From NCBI RefSeq assembly GCF_009870125.1, contig NC_046680.1, forward strand, positions 11,284,001-11,348,000: a stretch of DNA of 64,000 bases. The letters are read 5' to 3'. The notes under the pieces are model-generated. The model made no database searches and was not told the DNA's origin. It saw only the letters and a list, made by a program, of their open reading frames with translations. Both the position numbers and the translations under genes were made by a program. Shown one piece after another: positions 55,060 through 64,000 of the stretch. The DNA is from Drosophila pseudoobscura. Its lineage: Eukaryota; Arthropoda; Insecta; Diptera; Drosophilidae. How positions within the stretch are numbered: position 1 is the first letter of the stretch; each line of letters opens with the position of its first letter.

Positions 55060-56439
55060 ATGGCAAAATACAGCTTTAAAACAATCAGTCAAAAGCATAA
55101 AACGTTTCCTACAGACGGTAACATGTATGGTATGAAGTGCAAGTCGCAGTTATTGGAGGAACAGGAAAATGTGACATTAATCATCAATCGTCGAAATTCC
55201 GTTCGTCCCAAACCAAAGAGTTGGACCTGGAACGTACTTCGCTGCAGATGGCAAAAGAAACTAGTTTTGTTATTAATACTAATTTGTATGTGTGTTCTTA
55301 TTATTTACGCCAATACACATCTATTAGTTCGAGGAAATATATTATCAGCATTTCTTTCGAGCCGGCTTAATAAATTATCGCACATTGAAAAACAGGAGAC
55401 AAGAAATTCCGATGTTCAACAAACAACGACAGCCGTTCAGCCCATCCTGAAGCCTACCCACTATTTGCTGAACTATTCGTCCACGCAACTGGAATTGGGC
55501 GGACAGTTAAATGACTTTTCTTCGGACTATAATATATTTATAATTTATACCAGAGAAAACTATCATCTAAACTTAAAATTCGATCTATTTGCACATAGTC
55601 TGCTTAAACACACGAGTGCTCAACTTCATCTACATGTCATCACCGATAAGGAGTCGTCACCGAGCGTGATGGAGATTCTTCAAAGGCAAATACGAAGATT
55701 TCGGAGAACGGTGATATATACGATGTATGACGTCAAAGTCTGCTCTAATATAATAGAGGATATAGCTGCTAAGTTATCCCCATACTTTAGCTCAGCACCC
55801 AACTCATATTATAGCGATTCACTGTTTTTTTTGTCCCTTGGATTGCATAGGATCGCCGATGCAAGCTTAAATAGAGCTATTCTGCTTGATTGTGATATAG
55901 TCTTCCGTTCCGATGTTCGACTACTGTTCAATGAATTTGATCACTTTCTGCCGCATCAACTTTATGGATTGGCGCCAGAACTAACTCCTGTATATCGCCA
56001 TATCCTGTACCGCTATCGCGTACGGTATCCAAAGACAAGCTTTGGAAACCCATATTATCCAATGAACCACGAAATGGGAAATCAACATAATCACAACCAT
56101 GAGCGCCATGGCTATCCAGGTCTCAACTCTGGAGTCGTACTGTTGCTTTTTAATCGCATAAGAAACTCGAAATCATACCTGGAAAAGCTTACAAACTCGG
56201 AAGTGCAGACGCTCGTCGCCAAGTATTCATTTAAGGGTCATTTGGGAGACCAAGACTTTTTCACATTACTGGGATACGAGTACCCTAACTTGATATATAG
56301 ATTGGATTGCGTATGGAATAGGCAGCTTTGCACTTGGTGGAAAGATCATGGCTACAGTGACATATTTGATGCATACTTTCGCTGCGAGGGCAATATCAAA
56401 ATGTATCATGGCAATTGTAATACACGTATTCCAGAATAA
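55060..56439 (+). CDS. Xxylt: Xyloside alpha-1,3-xylosyltransferase (GT8, XXYLT1-like)
   Basis: A type II membrane glycosyltransferase. XXYLT1 adds a terminal xylose to the xylose-glucose on Notch EGF repeats in the ER, which tunes Notch signalling. It is a single exon of 459 aa. A basic cytosolic tail precedes a transmembrane anchor (LVLLLILICMCVLIIYA, about residues 68-84). After a stem, the GT8 fold starts at NIFIIYTRENYHLNLKFDLF. The metal/UDP-sugar DxD motif is in ILLDCDIVFRSDV (about residue 275). NSGVVLLLFNRIR, LGDQDFFTLLGYEYP and a closing IKMYHGNC with the metal-binding His are all present. The order fits the XXYLT1 subgroup. A 3' AATAAA overlaps the stop. The start was chosen as the first ATG, which gives a normal tail length. 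Confidence 0.85.
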   Translation: MAKYSFKTISQKHKTFPTDGNMYGMKCKSQLLEEQENVTLIINRRNSVRPKPKSWTWNVLRCRWQKKLVLLLILICMCVLIIYANTHLLVRGNILSAFLSSRLNKLSHIEKQETRNSDVQQTTTAVQPILKPTHYLLNYSSTQLELGGQLNDFSSDYNIFIIYTRENYHLNLKFDLFAHSLLKHTSAQLHLHVITDKESSPSVMEILQRQIRRFRRTVIYTMYDVKVCSNIIEDIAAKLSPYFSSAPNSYYSDSLFFLSLGLHRIADASLNRAILLDCDIVFRSDVRLLFNEFDHFLPHQLYGLAPELTPVYRHILYRYRVRYPKTSFGNPYYPMNHEMGNQHNHNHERHGYPGLNSGVVLLLFNRIRNSKSYLEKLTNSEVQTLVAKYSFKGHLGDQDFFTLLGYEYPNLIYRLDCVWNRQLCTWWKDHGYSDIFDAYFRCEGNIKMYHGNCNTRIPE

Positions 56440-57281
56440 ATAAATAGTTAACAAATTGTTATAGTAATAGAAAAAGGTTTTGTATTACTTTAAAATCTCT
56501 CAATGATGATCGCCCACCGCGATTTTTTTTAGATTTTGTTTCGCTGTTAACATTTTCTTTGAAATCATATAAATTAGTGCTCCCGTTTTCAAACTCGGTA
56601 AGATTTTAAAATGAAGACACTTTCCTCGACGAAATGAAAAGTAAACGGCTTTTTATGTAACAAAACAAAACAAAAACGAATCTTAATTGGAAAAGGAAAA
56701 AAATAGATGACTTATTTGCATTAACACCAATTTGACAACATTATCAGGGCAATTAAGCTTGTGACTTTTCCATAAATAATTTTGTGTGAGCCGACCTCAA
56801 ATTTGGGTCGGAAATAATTGGACTGGGCAACAGCACCATTCGTTTTCGTTCAAACAGCTGGCGCAGTCCGATTTGGTTATCGGAACGTTAGCAAGACTGG
56901 GATTGCAACATGCGCGTGAGCCTACCTGATAGAAACATTTATATGAGAAGATATTCGATAATTTTTTTTTGTTTAGTTTTTAGTTAAAAATGTTCTTAAA
57001 AACATAAAAATGCATTGCAAACCATGTTGCTGCAGGAAAGATGTCATGGACCTACAAGATGAATTTACAATCAGTAATATTGTTTAACGGTTCAAATAGG
57101 CGGGGGTTAAGTGGGCTAAGTTCCATTTCTTACCGATATACGAGTATATTTTATCAATAATCCAATAAAAGGAAGTATTTAAAATAGGCCACTAAATGCA
57201 AAATGTTCTATATAGCTGGGAATATTCGACGAATGATCAAAATTGAGGAATTCGTCGTATTTTTTGAATCGGTAATGGCCC
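56440..57281. other. Intergenic region between Xxylt and the LTR element
   Basis: AT-rich sequence with no gene-like ORF. A minus-oriented copy of the dispersed repeat occupies about 57088-57262 (separate entry). Confidence 0.45.
57088..57262 (-). repeat. Dispersed copy of the tandem-array repeat family, inverted
   Basis: Read on the minus strand it gives CGTCGAATATTCCCAGCTAT, then GGCCTATTTTAAATACTTCC, then AACTTAGCCCACTTAACCCC. This is the order of the relic at 4810-5310. It ends about 20 bp before the LTR start. Confidence 0.75.
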
Positions 57282-59015
57282 TGTTGACAACATTTAAATC
57301 CTTGACATTCACATTAAAAAAATTTATATTTGGCGCGCACCTCTCGTAAGGACCTCTTGTTCCAGTCCCACCTGAACGATAGGTGGCCAGGGCTGAGGGC
57401 GACGCGCCATCTAGCGGAAGTCCAGGGAGGCTCGATGGTCGATGGGGACATCGGGGGGAGCTGGAGCCGTTACTGGGGATATAAGGAAGAGAATAGGATT
57501 AGTTATATGTATTAGTAAGGGAAAAAGGGATAAATAGGAGTGAAAAGATTAGAAAACGTGGATTGGGTTATGAAAATCGTGGAGCGTGGACGGAGTCACG
57601 TCGAGATCCGAAATTGTGTGAATAAAACAAACAGTTTGAAGTGAGTACCGAAAAAGCGGGCAATAAAGTAGGTAGTAATGCAAAATTTTACAAACAGTTT
57701 GAACCGGCAAGGAATACAGCCACTAGAACCGGGCCGGAAGATTTCCTGGAGAGGAACACTGGAGTCCGAGAAAGTCGACTGCAGGGAAGAAGACGATACA
57801 ACGGGACCTGAGTGAGTTCGTTCCAGTTGCGCGTGTGTGAGCCAAGTAGCGCGGGACGTGTGAAGGGAGGGGGTGAAAGAGGTCGAGTGAGCGGCCAGGG
57901 CGATTCTAGCCACACCGCACGATCGTTGCATCGCCGTCCAGTGCGTGCCACACGTTTGGGCTCTTTTACAAAGGGAAAACCTCGAAATCCTATTCACACA
58001 CACACACACACACACGCGCACACGTATACACGAACCTAGATAAATTTAGGGCTGACCGGCCACGGCCAGCGATCAGCGAGCCCACGTTATTGAACTTAAA
58101 GAAAAACAAATAATCCGCACTCCAAACACCGTTCCACTGTAAATGTTATTTTGTTCCGTGTGTTGTCCTTTATTCTGTATTTAGTATAAGCTTAAAACGT
58201 TTAACATAAAATCTTGGCCAGTGAAAAAAAATATATGTATGTAAAAACACCAACACCTTTCACAAACGTAAATCTGCGATCAGCTGGTCAACGCCAGAAG
58301 ATTAACCCTTAGCGGGTGACGCGGGGGTCCCATCAGTCCACCGTATTTGGTCGAGTGAATTGTGGAAAATATTGTTTATTGTTTATGTCCCGGGGACCCT
58401 TAACAAGAGCTCTTGGTAGGTCAGGTCTCCGTAGGGGCCCGAGTTGAATTAACTCCCGTAAGACGGATCCAGTCCCCACTCATCTACACATAGTCCAGTA
58501 CGAATGGGTGAGGGTATCCCTGTAGGTTAAACGAAATTTCAGCAGTTATTTCCGTGTTTGTCTTTGTGTCGAACGTTTTGGTGTTTCTTTTTGGTTAGGG
58601 ATAATTTTGAGTATAGCTATTTATTAATAAGAAATATGAAGTTGTCAATTTGTAATTATTAAAGCTTGGATATAGACTGAAGTATGATGCGTTAAATTTA
58701 AAATAGAGGGAGGACGCGTGGCGTAAGCCATGGATTAGGCCAGCCGTTACCGTTCCAGCAGAGGGTGGCCAAAATGAACGTTGTGTTTGGTCACAGGTAG
58801 GGCGGGCGCGCGAAGTGATAACACCCAAGCTTCACCCACTTGATAGCCGTCTGTTTATGATTTTCTTTGTTGTTGTTAGGTTGTTGTTAGTTCTGATGTC
58901 CCGAGAAGTAGTATGTCTCCTTTTTTGTCTACATTTGGCGGGCAAGGGGAACTACCCAGCCCTGGGGTCGACAGCTAGCCGGCATTGCCCTCTGGGAAAC
59001 AAGCTAAATGTAACA
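57282..59015 (+). repeat. Putative 5' LTR
   Basis: Starts TGTTGACAAC and ends ATGTAACA, two bases before the primer binding site. AATAAA (about 57621) and a CA run (57993-58012) lie inside. At about 1.73 kb it would be long for Gypsy elements, but long LTRs are known in the Ulysses/Osvaldo group. The left edge is uncertain. Confidence 0.5.
57993..58012. repeat. CA dinucleotide microsatellite within the LTR
   Basis: About ten CA units, then CGCGCACACG. Confidence 0.8.
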
Positions 59016-60195
59016 AATGGCGCCCAATCTATTTTCGAATTCGCATGCATCTGGACTGACGCAGGTTCGAGTGGTATTACAACAAATGTCACTCGGGCTG
59101 GTAAAGGCAGATGCGGGGGAATGGAAAAAAAAAATAAATCTTGTGGAGAAGACGACAGCTCGCGAAGTGCAGTTTAGCTGTCCCGGCAGAAGTCGCAGCT
59201 GCAGGCTTAAGGTGAGCGTAAAGCTGGTCCTTAATGGCGCGGGGTGATTGATGCTAGGGATGGATAGACGGAGGCAGTTAACGGAAATATAAAATATGTG
59301 ATAGGGACTTACGAATTACAGTTGAACATTTTGTCGCTATTCGATGTCACAAGTGAACGTAAGTCACTGCCGTTCAACAAAAATATGAACAGGGAGTTTG
59401 CGACGGACACATTGCCTGGTGGACTGTGATATCGAAGAAATCTGTGATGGAATGTGATATTGGAATAAGTTAGAGTAAGTCATGTAGGTAAATGTTCATT
59501 GTAGTTTCGCACCTGTTTGTTTAAAACAAAGCCGCTTTCGTGTTTTTGGACCTGTTGTCTGTCTGCCGAGAGGTGGTGAGGAGTAGGTGGCCCGGGAGTC
59601 GCAAAGACAACCCGCGATGCATCTGTTGTCATGGCAGATCGGCATGATGGATGACAGGAACAAATCACAAGCAAAGTGAGCTCATGCACCGTGAGGCTTC
59701 TCGTTTATCGGCCATCGCGTAGAGCGATGACTAGAGTAGATGACAGGCCACACAAAGGTGGTGTTCGTAATTGTAGGATATCCGTAGGGCGACTGTCAAG
59801 TGGAGCGCAGAAACTGGAGCGGTTACCGGTCCCGGCTAGTCACGTGTCCCCCTCTTAATGAATCTAGTAAGAAGAAGAAGAACTGTTAGGAATTTTTGTT
59901 GTTAGGTTTTGTGTTGTGTTGAATGTGTTTGAAGTTTGAGTGTCTTAGGTGTCGATCGAATGTACATGTATGTGAATATTTATTTATTTATTTATTTATT
60001 CAAATATTTAATTGCATATTGATCGTTAATATTGATATCCGTCTTTATTTATTTATTTATCGGAGTATTTATTGGGCCGAAGCGTGGTGTTATTTATTCT
60101 TACTAGTTATTTCTTTGGGTATTTATTTCATTATATATATATTATCTTAGTTTAGGAGTATCCTTTTTTTTTTTTTGTAATATAGCTGTTGCTCG
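59016..60195 (+). other. Primer binding site and gag leader
   Basis: Primer binding site at 59018 (TGGCGCCCAAT), then about 1.17 kb of untranslated leader. The leader has short ORFs, repeated TTTA units (59979-60000 and 60041-60060), and a T-run (60164-60176) just before gag. Packaging signals would be expected here but cannot be located from sequence. Confidence 0.5.
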
Positions 60196-61764
60196 GTGCA
60201 GATGCCACAAGAAGGGGGTAGTCGACAGTATCCTACGCGATCACGCGTAAACAAAACAGTGGACCAGATAGAAGAAAGGTCAGGGGCGATGTTTGATCAA
60301 GCTCGGGAGGAACTTGGAGCTGTGGGTGGGTTGCCAAGAACACCGGTCCAGGCCAGGTCAGAAGAATGGCCAATGTCCGATCCTACACCCACGCTTGCTT
60401 CCGAACTGGCATCAGCAGTCAACGTATCGTTGGCCCAGGCTCATGCGACACACAGGGCAGCGAACACTGACTCGATTAGTCGGGTGTTGCAGGAAGAGTT
60501 GCGTAAGGGGTTTATCGAGATGATGCACCAACTAAACGAGGTACTCCAGCCGGTTAGACAGCTGCAGCAGCAGAAGGAACCGCAGCGGGAGGAGGTTCAC
60601 CACGAACAGGAGTATCGAGGAGCAATCCCGAAAAGGAAGCCGTCTAGCACGACTGATGCGCCGATTCCGCCACCAAAACCATTTTTGTCTCGCTCGGGGC
60701 GAGGTGGTGTTGGTCCGGAACCGTCTTCAGGAGTAGGACAGACCGCATCCAGTGAGCAGCATCAACGGGGTGGGCATCAAGCGCGAAATTGGCGAAACCC
60801 AATAGCACACAGACACTCGGGTCAGGGTCGTGGCGAGGGTAGGAGAGGTGGTGGAATTCCTCGAGAAGATCCGCATCCAAATCCCCCGGGTAATAGACCT
60901 TGGCCACGGTGGGGCCGAGTCGAAAAATGGGACGTGACGTTCGACGGAGACAGCAACAAAATGACAGTCGAAGATTTTGTGTTCCGAATTGAATTCCTAC
61001 AAGCCCAATGCCGCTGTCCGTGGGATGAAGTTCTAAGGGGATTTCATCACCTGGTTACAGGAAACGCGCGAGAATGGTACTGGCAGTACATCCGTGATCA
61101 TGGCGGTGGTGTTTGGCAGGAACTAAGGGGCGACTTAATTGCTCGTTTCCGAGGCACGGCGTCCGAGTTCGACCGCATGAGAGAACTGCGAGAAAGAATG
61201 CAGCGGTCAAACGAGAGTGTGGAAGACTTTTTCCACGTCATGAGAAAGCTCGCGTCGAGGTTGGAGATGCCACCACCTGAAAAGGAGATGATAAAAATCG
61301 TCAAAAAGGCACTCACAGATGAGATAGCGAGTTTCGTCTACGGCTTACGGGTTTATTCCTTAGACCAACTGCGGGATGAGTGCGTGGAAATAGAGGCACA
61401 TCTGAAGAGGAAGGCTCGATCTTCATGGCGAGGAGCACCCAAAGCCACAAACTATGGTCGCGGGGCGAATGCGAACGTCAGCGAGGTCGCGCAGGATCGG
61501 TCGATTAGCGATGAAGAGGCAGAGGTCATTGAGGAAGCGGAAGTGACACAGCGTGGTCCACAGAAGTTGATTTGCTGGAACTGCGGGCAGACCGATCATG
61601 GCTTTAGGGATTGCATGGCATCGGAGAGGCGAATTTTCTGCTACCGGTGTGGAAAGCCCGGTGCATATTGTCCAACCTGTCCGAATTGCGCGGGAAACGT
61701 GAAGAGGGGTGCGATCCAAGCAGGCGAATCACGCTCACAGAAGGGGCCTGCGCAGAGAAAGTAG
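60196..61764 (+). CDS. gag: Retrotransposon Gag polyprotein
   Basis: Structural protein of the retrotransposon particle, 522 aa, intact. The N-terminal ~240 aa are Pro/Gly/Arg-rich and low in structure. A retrotransposon Gag capsid domain follows at about 245-400, with WDVTFDGDSNKMTVEDFVFR, GNAREWYWQYI, and RMQRSNESVEDFF. Near the C-terminus there is one clear CCHC zinc knuckle (CWNCGQTDHGFRDC, about residue 460). A Cys-rich second knuckle (CYRCGKPGAYCPTC) follows; its third ligand is a Cys where His is usual. The stop lies within an overlap with pol in the -1 frame, so Gag-Pol probably arises by -1 frameshifting. Confidence 0.9.
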   Translation: MQMPQEGGSRQYPTRSRVNKTVDQIEERSGAMFDQAREELGAVGGLPRTPVQARSEEWPMSDPTPTLASELASAVNVSLAQAHATHRAANTDSISRVLQEELRKGFIEMMHQLNEVLQPVRQLQQQKEPQREEVHHEQEYRGAIPKRKPSSTTDAPIPPPKPFLSRSGRGGVGPEPSSGVGQTASSEQHQRGGHQARNWRNPIAHRHSGQGRGEGRRGGGIPREDPHPNPPGNRPWPRWGRVEKWDVTFDGDSNKMTVEDFVFRIEFLQAQCRCPWDEVLRGFHHLVTGNAREWYWQYIRDHGGGVWQELRGDLIARFRGTASEFDRMRELRERMQRSNESVEDFFHVMRKLASRLEMPPPEKEMIKIVKKALTDEIASFVYGLRVYSLDQLRDECVEIEAHLKRKARSSWRGAPKATNYGRGANANVSEVAQDRSISDEEAEVIEEAEVTQRGPQKLICWNCGQTDHGFRDCMASERRIFCYRCGKPGAYCPTCPNCAGNVKRGAIQAGESRSQKGPAQRK

Positions 61765-61766
61765 AA

Positions 61767-64000
61767 GAAAATAAAAATGAATTAGATAGACGTAAATTGC
61801 ATGCTAGGTTAAGGAACTTATCATATGAAGAGCGCTTAAGAAATTATTTAGAAACCAGAAATAGAATATTTTCTGAACTCCGAGTGGATGGTATGCGAGC
61901 ACTGTCGGTGCGGGTGAGAAAGGCGAGATCCCGATTTAAGCAAAGGCGAGCTATGAGGAGGCAGGTGATTGCTTCAGTAAAGCGTTGGTGCAAGGAAGAC
62001 CCGAGAGTTTTCGCAGAAATCTCTATAATGGGCGAGTCCGTGCGAGGCCTGTTAGATTCAGGCGCTACACACAGCATGCTAGGGTGTAATGGTCAGGAAT
62101 TCCTGGAGAAGCTGGGCGTGGAGGCTCGTCGATATTCTTCTATAGTGAAGGTAGCGAATGGGGAAGATCGCGCAATCGTTGGCCGAGTGGAATTACCGGT
62201 GAAATACAAGGGAGAGGTAAAAAGATTAACGTTTTTCGTATGCCCTTTCTTGGAACAGGAAATTTACTTGGGGGTAGACTTTTGGCGGGTATTCTCATTG
62301 GCTCCTGAGGTGATGGGAGAAGGTCCAGTAGGGGCATCTCACAGATTAGTGGAAGAAGTGCTGGCTGATCAAGTCGCCCACTATGTGGAAGGCCCGGAGA
62401 AGGAGATAGTGCAGGAAGAATGGGAGTTGTCAGAAGAGCAAAAGGCAGCCTTGGATCAGGTGAAGGCAGAGTTTCTGACTTTCGAAGCCGTAGGCCTGGG
62501 GAGGACGTCGAGAGAGACTCACAAAATTCAATTGGTGGAGAAGACCGAGCCTGTGAAGGATCGACATTACCCACTTCCTAGCATCGAGGGGATTTTGTCG
62601 CGTCTCGATCAGACGATATATATCTCCAGCGTCGACTTAAAATTCGCCTTTTGGCAAATCGAGCTGGACGAGCAGAGTCGACCATATACTGCGTTCACGG
62701 TGCCGGGACGCCCTCTGTATCAGTTCCGTATGATGCCCTTTGGCCTCTGCAACGCCGCACAACGCCTATGTAGACTGGTCGATAAGGTGATTCCGGTTGA
62801 GATGCGTTCAAACGTCTATGCGTATCTCGACGACTTGCTGATTATAGCTGAGGACTTCCAAACGCACGTGAAGATTCTGCGACAGGTTGCCGAGCGTCTA
62901 CGAGAAGCAAATTTAACGATAGGGCTGAGCAAATCTCATTTTTGCTATAAAAACATTAAATACCTGGGATTTATAGTGGGAGGAGGAGCGCTGAAGATGG
63001 ATCCGGATCGTGTGTCGGCCATTTTGCGCATTCCCGAGCCGCGATCTGTTCGAGAATTGCGTAGCTTCCTGGGAACTGCGGGCTGGTACCGGCGCTTTAT
63101 GAAAAACTATGCTGAGATGGCCGGTCCGCTCACAGACGCCCTGAAAAAGTCGGGAAATGGGAAGTTTAAATTGACGGAGGAGGCAAAACGAGCCATGGGG
63201 GAGCTAAAAGCTGCACTCACCTCGGCACCAGTCTTGGTACACGCGGATTTCAAGCGGCACTTCTACATACAGTGCGACGCCTCACATTATGGGGTAGGAG
63301 CCGTACTCTTCCAACGGGATGACGAGCAGAACGAAAGGCCCATAGCGTTTTTCTCTGCCAAACTGAATTGCCACCAAAAAAACTACTCAGTGACAGAGAA
63401 GGAGTGTCTGGCAGCTCTCATGGCGATCCTTAAGTTCCGTCCGTACGTAGAGCTTATGCCGTTTACAGTCATAACTGACCACGCCAGTCTCAAATGGCTC
63501 ATGACCATGAAGAACCTGGATGGTCGCTTAGCTCGTTGGTCCCTTCAACTGCAGGCCTTCGATTTCGGCATAGAACACCGGAAAGGAGCGGACAATGTAG
63601 TGGCAGATACATTGTCACGCAGTATTGAAGAGCTGGAAGTGGATCCGAGTAGTATCCTGGGTTTTGAAACGGTGGAGTTTGAATCTGTAGAATATCAGGA
63701 GTTAAGGAAGGAAATAACAGAGAACCAAGACCGCTTACCTGATCTCCAGATTGTTGACGGCATGATATTCAAGCGCATGCGCTTTGAACGATTGGATGAT
63801 CAACTGGAGGGCGCCGTCTGGAAATTGTGGGTTCCGAGTTCGCTGACGGCCGCGTTGATAGACAAAGCACATTCGGAAGAGAAGACAGCGCACGGAGGAA
63901 TCGCGAAAACCTTGCACTTATTGCGTAGGCAGTTTTACTGGCCAAACATGGCGATAGAGGTACGGGATTATATCCGACGGTGCACCGTGTGCAAGGAGTC
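61767..64000 (+). CDS. pol: Retrotransposon Pol polyprotein, 5' part
   Basis: The frame is open from at least 61767 to the window end, in the -1 frame relative to gag, and overlaps the gag end. Order: aspartic protease with active site LLDSGATHSML (about 62047-62079); reverse transcriptase with VDLKFAFWQIELDE, the MPFGLCNA block and the catalytic AYLDDLLI; RNase H with the start CDASHYGVGAVLF, TEKECLAAL and ITDHASLKWL; and the integrase HHCC zinc finger (KAHSEEKTAHGGIAK, CTVCKE). No stop codons or frame breaks were seen. The segment before the first RT block (RHYPLPSIEGIL) looks shorter than in typical relatives. Confidence 0.9.

Larger units (their letters stand above)
57282..64000 (+). mobile_element. 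Ty3/Gypsy-type LTR retrotransposon, 5' part
   Basis: This is the 5' end of an LTR element of the Osvaldo/Ulysses kind. A probable long 5' LTR (57282-59015) begins TGTT and ends AACA. It is followed by a tRNA-Lys-type primer binding site (TGGCGCCCAAT, 59018-59028), a 1.2-kb leader, gag, and a pol frame open through protease, reverse transcriptase, RNase H and the start of integrase. The window ends in the integrase zinc-binding region. The 3' LTR, the rest of pol and any env lie outside. No stop or frameshift is visible, so it is probably a young copy. LTR limits are inferred because the second LTR cannot be compared. Confidence 0.85.

Noticed and set aside
61844-62574. Minus-strand ORFs across pol (77 and 144 codons)
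   Set aside because: They are shadows of the protease and RT-coding frame.

Overview
The window is nuclear DNA of a Drosophila species. The genes have short introns with GT-AG splice sites, and the gene content matches the Muller element C neighbourhood that lies at the tip of 2R (about 60A) in D. melanogaster. The species is not certain. The proteins differ from the melanogaster sequences I remember, and the Osvaldo/Ulysses-like LTR element and long Tc1 relative suggest a non-melanogaster lineage, but I cannot name it. All gene symbols are given by family and synteny recognition, without a database search.

Layout. 1-771 is the 3' end of morula/APC2 (+). 1369-2341 is PPP1R15 (-), the PP1 regulator that reverses eIF2alpha phosphorylation. 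2668-4525 is a tandem array with higher-order structure, followed by a degenerate relic to about 5500. 5500-13681 is Sox14 (+) with a long 5' region and one large intron. 14201-17223 is Phm (-), with a three-LIM-domain gene nested on the opposite strand in its fourth intron. 17746-20964 is PAS kinase (+), which shares a DRE-bearing divergent promoter region with Phm. 21699-23812 is an oxysterol-binding-protein relative (-). 24958-45240 is the giant muscle gene Unc-89/obscurin (-), complete from start to stop, with SH3-DH-PH, 21 Ig, 2 Fn3 and 2 kinase domains. Its first intron contains a palindromic Tc1 element. 46573-48427 is an SV2/SVOP-type transporter (-), divergent from the radial spoke head gene (+, 49015-51356). 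51795-53652 is a single-pass membrane coiled-coil protein (-). 54310-54600 is an unassigned ORF. 55060-56439 is a GT8 xylosyltransferase (+). From about 57282 to the window end is the 5' LTR, leader, gag and most of pol of a Ty3/Gypsy-type LTR retrotransposon whose reading frames are still open.

The genes are an ordinary syntenic neighbourhood and not a pathway. They share local arrangements: divergent promoter pairs (Phm/Pask and transporter/radial spoke), each with a TATCGATA element between the genes, and convergent 3' ends. The less ordinary content is the 3-monomer higher-order repeat array, whose monomers carry promoter-like motifs. Its relatives recur in the gap before the unassigned ORF and next to the LTR element. 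Also unusual are the near-perfect 648-bp inverted-repeat Tc1 derivative inside a muscle gene intron, a GC-AG intron in the OSBP gene, and an intron that cuts the PP1-docking motif of PPP1R15.
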